Positions 4,815-9,274 of a stretch of 9,274 nt of DNA are shown piece by piece. The notes under the pieces were generated by a model that was not told the DNA's origin, did no database searches, and saw only the letters and a list, made by a program, of their open reading frames with translations. Where the stretch lies: the NCBI GenBank assembly GCA_013911195.1, contig JACETS010000098.1, forward strand, positions 1-9,274, read 5' to 3'. This DNA comes from Verrucomicrobiales bacterium (GTDB lineage Bacteria > Verrucomicrobiota > Verrucomicrobiia > Verrucomicrobiales > DEV007). Position 1 is the first letter of the stretch. Each line of letters begins with the position of its first letter. The position numbers and the translations under genes are program-made.

Positions 4815-7745
4815 ATGACGATAAATGTGAAAGGCTATCTTATATTTATAGGCAGCTTTCTCTTTATTGTGTCATTGATTGAATTCTCGATAGCCGATAC
4901 CAAAAGTCAGACTTCAAACCATTGGGCATTTAAACCGATTCGTCATATTTCTGTTCCGGACCATGCAACGGAGGATCCAATTAGGTGGTTCGTTGAATCT
5001 AAACTTAATGATAAAGGACTTAAATATTCTCGTTCGTCGAAACGTAGGGATTGGGTTAAGAGATTATATTATAACCTTATTGGTCTTCCTCCTAGTTTTG
5101 ATGATTTGCAGGGTCACATCAAAGATTCCAGACAGGACCGTGAAATTGCTAAACTCATTGTTAATAATTTATTAGAGTCGCCAAGGTATGGGGAGCATTG
5201 GGCCCGTCATTGGCTCGATGTGGCCAGGTACTCTGATACGAAGGGTTATGCCTATGCCTCTGAGGAGTTTAACTTTCCTCACGCTTGGGTTTATCGAGAT
5301 TGGGTTATCAAAGCGTTCAATAATGATCTTTCCTATAAAAGTTTTGTAAAGATGCAGTTGGCTGCTGACCTAATGCTAGCTCAAGGGCTTTGTGATAAAA
5401 CTGATTTAGCGGCGATGGGATTCCTTACTCTGGGTAGAAGATTTATTAGTGTTGAGCCTGATATTATTGATGATCGGATTGATGTCGTGACTCGTGGTTT
5501 AATGGGTTTAACCGTCGCATGTTCTCGATGTCATGATCACAAGTTCGATCCAATCCCGGCGATGGATTATTATGCACTATATGGAATTTTCAAAAGTTCA
5601 CGTGAAGAACTGGTAGCTTTGGATGATAGGGACTCTGAGGCCAAATCAGAGTTGATCAAAAAAAAGAAGTCATTGGCTCAAGATTTTGAAAATAAGGCTC
5701 TAGAACTAGAATCACGATTTCTTTCTCGAAGCGCAGAATACATGATGGCGACTCTAAATATTGAAAAAGTTCCTCCTCCTGATTTTGCAGAAATTATTGA
5801 AAAAGATGACTTAAACCCTGCCCAAATACGTCGATGGTACGAATATTTAATCCAATCAGATCGCCTATTAGATCCGGTTTTTAAGCCATGGCTTGAATTA
5901 GCCAAGTTGAATGAAAAAACATTCGGAAAACAGGCAAAAAAAATTCTTGGTCAAATGGCTGGAGTTAATGATCTCGTAATTAAGAGGTTAATTAAAGGCT
6001 CCCTTACTGGTATGTCGGATGTGGCAAACTTGTACAGTGAGCTTTTTCAAGAGGCGGCAAAAACCAAAGAGACCTCAACTAATCACCTGCAATTAGTAAA
6101 TGTTATTTCTGGTGAAGGCTCACCAATTCGAGTTCCAAGAGACTATGTTCACGATGTTGAATGGTTGTTCGACAATGCATCTAATAATCATTTAAAGAAA
6201 AAGTTAGCGGAGATAGAACGTGCAATTATCAATCTTGGAGATAAGGCTCCACACTCTTTAATCTTGGTTGATCGCTCTGTTCCTCAAAATGTGAATGTTT
6301 TAAATCGAGGTGATTATTCCAACCAAGGTAAGCATGTGGAACGTGGTTACTTATCGATGTTTGATCGTAGAGGTGATAAAAAATTTAAAAATGGTTCGGG
6401 TCGCCTAGAGTTGGCTGAAAGAATTGTATCAAGAGATAACCCTTTAACCGCTAGAGTGTTGGTTAATCGAATTTGGAAATCCCATTTTGGTGAAGGGTTG
6501 GTTAAAACTGAGAGCGATTTTGGTCTAAGAAGTAGTGAGCCAACCCATCCTGATCTGATTGATTTTTTAGCGAGCCAATTGATTGATTCTAATTGGTCAA
6601 TTAAACACCTTCAGAAAATTATTGCGACTTCATCTGTCTACAGAACAGAATCGTCTTCTTTGCCTTCCAACGATCCAGAAAATCAATTTCTTTCTGTTTA
6701 TCCGAGGGCTCGTTTGGGTTTTGAAGCTATGAGAGATACGATGTTATCTATTTCAGGTGAATTAGATTTAAAAGTAGGAGGGCCGCCTGAAGATATGTTT
6801 GGTGTAGGTAATTCTCTGAGGCGTAGTGTTTATGGTAAGATTGATAGGCAGTATCTTCCGTCAGTATTAAATGTTTTTGATTTTGCTAATCCTGAAATGC
6901 ATGCGCCTCGAAGGTATCGAACTAATGTCCCTCAACAGGCATTATTTTTGATGAATTCAAAGTTCACTATTGATCGCGCAAAAGCACTTTCTCGTAGGGT
7001 TCATGAGAACCATTCAGGATCGAATATCGAAGATAAAATTAATACTTTTTATAAATATGCTTATGGAAGAAATTCAAATTCTGAGGAGATGAGACAATCA
7101 ATAAATTTCCTTCAAAATTCATTAAATCATGAGAAAAAAAATGAAGATTTAGCAAAAACTTGGACCTATGGATACGGTAAATTTGATGAGAATTTAGGTA
7201 AGGTTTTAAATTATCAATCACTGCCTTCTTTTAATGATTTTGCATGGGGTGGCGGTGTAAAATGGCCAGATGCTAAACTGGGTTGGCTTCGTTTAACTGC
7301 TGAAGGTGGGCATGTGGGAAATAGCACCAAACATGCGGCGATAAGGCGATGGATATCACCGATCACGGCGACTATTAATATTAAAGGTTCTATATCAAAA
7401 GTCGAGTCATGTGGGGATGGTATTAGAGCTTGGATATCAAGTGACAGAAAAGGAAAAGTAGCCAAATGGGAAATTGAATTTGATAACACCCAATCTGCTG
7501 TGATAGATCAGCTAAAGGTTGAAAAAGGCGAGGTCATTGATTTTGTGGTTGATTGTGGACAATCAGAAAATTTTTCATGTGATGGATTCTTATGGGCTCC
7601 AGAGATATCAATCCTAAACAAAGAAAAAAGCTGGTCAGCATCGAAGCATTTTTCAGGAGATCATGATAACAATGTTTATTTAAATCCTTGGCAGCGGTTT
7701 GCTCAGGCTTTGTTAATTTCAAATGAAGTGATGTTCTTAGATTGA
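4815..7745 (+). CDS. Exported DUF1549/DUF1553 protein (PSD1 type) without N-terminal cytochrome domain, with a beta-rich insert
   Basis: This 976-residue protein begins with a hydrophobic segment (GYLIFIGSFLFIVSLI, about 7-22), probably a signal peptide. DUF1549 covers about 40-260, with the hallmark SPRYGEHWARHWLDVARYSDTKG and the motif ACSRCHDHKFDP (CxxCH at 236-240), which resembles a haem c site. A short charged coiled-coil-like stretch follows near 273-303. DUF1553 starts near 525 (GRLELAERIVSRDNPLTARV) and runs through QALFLMNS. Residues about 783-933 form a beta-rich module with WGGGVKWPDAKLGW, GGHVGNS and HAAIRRW motifs. The final DUF1553 helix (PWQRFAQALLISNE, from 958) returns after it. 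Many relatives carry an N-terminal PSCyt1 cytochrome domain; this one does not. The function is unknown; the family is abundant in planctomycetes and verrucomicrobia and is usually followed by DUF1501, as here after 7 bp. No Shine-Dalgarno sequence precedes the ATG. Confidence 0.94.
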   Translation: MTINVKGYLIFIGSFLFIVSLIEFSIADTKSQTSNHWAFKPIRHISVPDHATEDPIRWFVESKLNDKGLKYSRSSKRRDWVKRLYYNLIGLPPSFDDLQGHIKDSRQDREIAKLIVNNLLESPRYGEHWARHWLDVARYSDTKGYAYASEEFNFPHAWVYRDWVIKAFNNDLSYKSFVKMQLAADLMLAQGLCDKTDLAAMGFLTLGRRFISVEPDIIDDRIDVVTRGLMGLTVACSRCHDHKFDPIPAMDYYALYGIFKSSREELVALDDRDSEAKSELIKKKKSLAQDFENKALELESRFLSRSAEYMMATLNIEKVPPPDFAEIIEKDDLNPAQIRRWYEYLIQSDRLLDPVFKPWLELAKLNEKTFGKQAKKILGQMAGVNDLVIKRLIKGSLTGMSDVANLYSELFQEAAKTKETSTNHLQLVNVISGEGSPIRVPRDYVHDVEWLFDNASNNHLKKKLAEIERAIINLGDKAPHSLILVDRSVPQNVNVLNRGDYSNQGKHVERGYLSMFDRRGDKKFKNGSGRLELAERIVSRDNPLTARVLVNRIWKSHFGEGLVKTESDFGLRSSEPTHPDLIDFLASQLIDSNWSIKHLQKIIATSSVYRTESSSLPSNDPENQFLSVYPRARLGFEAMRDTMLSISGELDLKVGGPPEDMFGVGNSLRRSVYGKIDRQYLPSVLNVFDFANPEMHAPRRYRTNVPQQALFLMNSKFTIDRAKALSRRVHENHSGSNIEDKINTFYKYAYGRNSNSEEMRQSINFLQNSLNHEKKNEDLAKTWTYGYGKFDENLGKVLNYQSLPSFNDFAWGGGVKWPDAKLGWLRLTAEGGHVGNSTKHAAIRRWISPITATINIKGSISKVESCGDGIRAWISSDRKGKVAKWEIEFDNTQSAVIDQLKVEKGEVIDFVVDCGQSENFSCDGFLWAPEISILNKEKSWSASKHFSGDHDNNVYLNPWQRFAQALLISNEVMFLD
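7161..7614 (+). other. Beta-rich domain insert within DUF1553, before its last helix
   Basis: This segment encodes residues about 783-933 of the DUF1549/1553 protein. It opens with WTYGYG and contains WGGGVKWPD, LGWLRLTAEGGH, HAAIRRW, SCGDGIRAWISS and a closing DGFLWAPEI, with alternating hydrophobic residues typical of a beta sandwich. The pattern of aromatic and Gly-rich loops suggests a ligand- or carbohydrate-binding jelly roll, which is inference. Similar segments are recalled in other DUF1553 proteins, so the insertion is probably old and not a recent event. Confidence 0.6.
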
Positions 7746-7752
7746 ACTATTT

Positions 7753-9150
7753 ATGGATACGAATTCATCATCATTTGATTTTAGTAGGCGTAAGTTTCTT
7801 CATCGCTGCGGTATGGGAATGGGTGCTCTAGGGCTTGAGGGAATTCTGCAAGCAGATTCAGTGGTGAATCCCGTGAGAAATCATTTCCCGATTAGAGCGA
7901 GGAGAGTTATTCATTTTTTTTTAAACGGTGGTCCATCACATGTGGACACTTTTGACCCGAAACCATCACTAGAGAAATATGCCGAAAAGGAACTCCCTTT
8001 CGGGAAGCTCAGAACGGAACGTAAAACTGGTGCAGCTTTTCCTTCACCATTTGAATTTAAAAAGTATGGGAAAAGTGGGTTAGAATTCAGTAGCCTTTTC
8101 CCTAAAATTGCAAAGTTTGCAGACGATATAGCAGTTATTAGGTCGATGAAAGCTGAACTGCCTAATCATGAACCTTCTCTAATGCTGATGAATTGTGGAG
8201 ATTCAATTCTTAGTCGTCCCAGCGTCGGGTCTTGGGTCACTTATGGTTTGGGTTCAGAAAATAAAAATTTACCATCCTTTGTTGCGATGAGCCCTGGAGG
8301 ATATCCAATCAAAGGAGCGCAAAATTGGCAGTCAGGATTCTTACCGGGAATTTACCAAGCCACCTTTATTGATAGCAACCATGCTCAGGTTGATAAATTA
8401 ATTGAAAACATTAAGCCATTAGGACAAGGGCTGAAATCACAGAGGGAGCAATTAAATTTCCTAAATTTTCTCAATTCAAATCATTTGAAATCAAGAAGTC
8501 AGGATAAATTACTGAATGCGAGAATTCAAAATTTTGAGTTAGCATATCGCATGCAGATGGATGCTACTGATGCTTTTGATTTGGAGCGTGAACCAAAGTA
8601 CCTGAGAGATCTATATGGTAGACATGTTCATGGAAGGCAAACTCTTATAGCGCGACGACTTTTAGAGAGGGGAGTTCGATATGTTCAGTTATGGCATGGA
8701 GCCGGTCAGCCATGGGATAACCATGACAATATAAAAGAAAATCATTCGAAGTTGGCATCTCAATTAGATGCTCCCGTTGCAGCGCTTCTGCAGGATTTAA
8801 AACAAAGGGGAATGCTGGATGATACCCTTGTAATTTTTGGAGGAGAATTTGGTAGAACTCCGACTGTAGAACTTACAGGAGGAGGTAAATCTAAACTTGG
8901 AAGAGACCATAATCCTTATGGTTTTAGTGTTTGGTTGGCTGGGGGCGGCATTAAAGGTGGTACCGTGTATGGTGCGACTGATGAATTTGGTTTCGAAGCT
9001 GTTGAAAATCCGGTTTCTGCACACGATCTTCATGCCACCATATTAAGTTTACTGGGATTTGATCACGAAAGCTTTACATACAGATACTCCGGTAGGGATT
9101 TTAGACTTACTGATGTATCAGGAGAAGTCATAAAAGATATTATTGCTTAA
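7753..9150 (+). CDS. Tat-exported DUF1501 protein, sulfatase/alkaline-phosphatase-like fold
   Basis: This 465-residue protein begins with a twin-arginine signal (SRRKFL at 11-16, then a Gly/Leu-rich h-region to about 32), indicating export in folded form. Family signatures in order: RRVIHFFLNGGPSHVDTFDPKP (50-71) with Asp65 and Asp68, HGAGQPWDNHDN (Trp321-Asn326), VIFGGEFGRTP (360-370), GRDHNPYG (Asp385, His386) and HDLHATIL (His424, Asp425, His427). The spread of Asp/His/Glu residues resembles metal ligands of the alkaline phosphatase/sulfatase superfamily, to which DUF1501 is distantly related; the reaction is not established. It lies 7 bp after the DUF1549/1553 gene, the usual partner order in this phylum group, so one transcript and possibly one complex are likely. 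The length is normal and the gene looks intact. The ATG lacks a Shine-Dalgarno sequence, so translation may depend on coupling to the upstream gene. Confidence 0.95.
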   Translation: MDTNSSSFDFSRRKFLHRCGMGMGALGLEGILQADSVVNPVRNHFPIRARRVIHFFLNGGPSHVDTFDPKPSLEKYAEKELPFGKLRTERKTGAAFPSPFEFKKYGKSGLEFSSLFPKIAKFADDIAVIRSMKAELPNHEPSLMLMNCGDSILSRPSVGSWVTYGLGSENKNLPSFVAMSPGGYPIKGAQNWQSGFLPGIYQATFIDSNHAQVDKLIENIKPLGQGLKSQREQLNFLNFLNSNHLKSRSQDKLLNARIQNFELAYRMQMDATDAFDLEREPKYLRDLYGRHVHGRQTLIARRLLERGVRYVQLWHGAGQPWDNHDNIKENHSKLASQLDAPVAALLQDLKQRGMLDDTLVIFGGEFGRTPTVELTGGGKSKLGRDHNPYGFSVWLAGGGIKGGTVYGATDEFGFEAVENPVSAHDLHATILSLLGFDHESFTYRYSGRDFRLTDVSGEVIKDIIA

Positions 9151-9174
9151 TTGAACTATTACTGAATTGTTCAA
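9151..9174. terminator. Small hairpin between convergent stops, possible bidirectional terminator
   Basis: TTGAAC (9151-9156) pairs with GTTCAA (9169-9174), and after one T/T mismatch ATT (9158-9160) pairs with AAT (9165-9167), leaving an ACTG loop: 9 of 10 positions pair. It fills the 28-bp gap between the DUF1501 stop and the stop of the convergent partial gene, where a shared terminator is expected. The stem is AT-rich and no clean T-tract follows on the plus strand, so its strength is doubtful. Confidence 0.4.
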
Positions 9175-9178
9175 AAAA

Positions 9179-9274
9179 TTAATTCTTAAGCTTAAATCTG
9201 AAGACTCTTGGATTATCAAGATGACCTGTAACATAAAGATATTTTTCCTCATTATCAAAAGCACAGTTTGTAGC
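9179..9274 (-). CDS. C-terminal end of a probable SMP-30/gluconolactonase-like beta-propeller protein, partial
   Basis: Only the last 31 codons and the TAA stop (9179-9181) are inside the window; the gene continues past the right edge. The peptide begins ATNCAFDNEEKYLYVTG and ends VFRFKLKN. The TNCAF...LYVT...VFRFKL pattern matches the last blade of SMP-30/gluconolactonase/LRE family proteins, where TN(V/C)AF followed by LYVT and a short final strand is characteristic. Members hydrolyse lactones of sugars with a divalent metal, often outside the cytoplasm in this phylum group. The assignment rests on a short segment, and another beta-propeller is possible. It converges on the DUF1501 gene with a 28-bp gap. 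Confidence 0.55.
   Translation of the reverse strand, partial: ATNCAFDNEEKYLYVTGHLDNPRVFRFKLKN

Noticed and set aside
7039..7722. Three minus-strand open frames opposite the 3' part of the DUF1549/1553 gene
   Set aside because: Short, low-complexity peptides in the shadow of a strongly conserved coding region; no start or operon context supports them.
7741..9160. An 11-bp direct repeat ATTGAACTATT at 7741-7751 and 9150-9160 flanking the DUF1501 gene
   Set aside because: Several 11-bp matches are expected by chance in an AT-rich 9-kb window; the gene pair is the normal family arrangement and no terminal inverted repeats or transposase are present.

Overview
The window looks like a piece of a marine-type bacterium of the Planctomycetota-Verrucomicrobiota-Lentisphaerota group, most likely a low-GC verrucomicrobium. 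It is clearly AT-rich by eye (roughly 40% G+C, not computed). It carries the group's signature genes: a large DUF1549/DUF1553 protein paired with a Tat-exported DUF1501 protein, an ECF sigma factor resembling the Rhodopirellula/Verrucomicrobium family, and a FecR protein fused to a LamG-like domain. A short C-terminal module typical of secreted verrucomicrobial proteins ends the first gene. No rRNA, tRNA, CRISPR array, insertion sequence or phage gene was seen.

Layout. Positions 1-798 (+) hold the C-terminal part of a vanadium-haloperoxidase-like protein cut by the window edge. It converges, with one base between stop codons, on a minus-strand run that reads from 4706 down to 800: ECF sigma factor, FecR/LamG membrane protein, exported alpha/beta hydrolase, and class I methyltransferase. 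An AT-rich 108-bp divergent region (4707-4814) separates this run from a plus-strand pair, DUF1549/DUF1553 (4815-7745) and DUF1501 (7753-9150), which lie 7 bp apart and are probably co-transcribed. The right edge (9179-9274, minus strand) holds the last 31 residues of another gene, probably an SMP-30/gluconolactonase-like protein. A small hairpin between the two convergent stops may be a shared terminator.

How the genes may work together. The sigma factor and the membrane-anchored FecR protein form a plausible signalling pair: FecR holds the sigma factor at the membrane and its periplasmic LamG-like domain may sense a sugar or protein ligand. The divergent DUF1549/1553-DUF1501 pair, the exported esterase-like hydrolase and the SMP-30-like gene are extracytoplasmic or sugar-related candidates, so a regulated module for handling an external substrate is a reasonable reading. 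This is inference. The molecular functions of DUF1549, DUF1553 and DUF1501 are not established, and no sulfatase, glycoside hydrolase or TonB receptor is visible here. Six of six visible gene starts lack a usable Shine-Dalgarno sequence.
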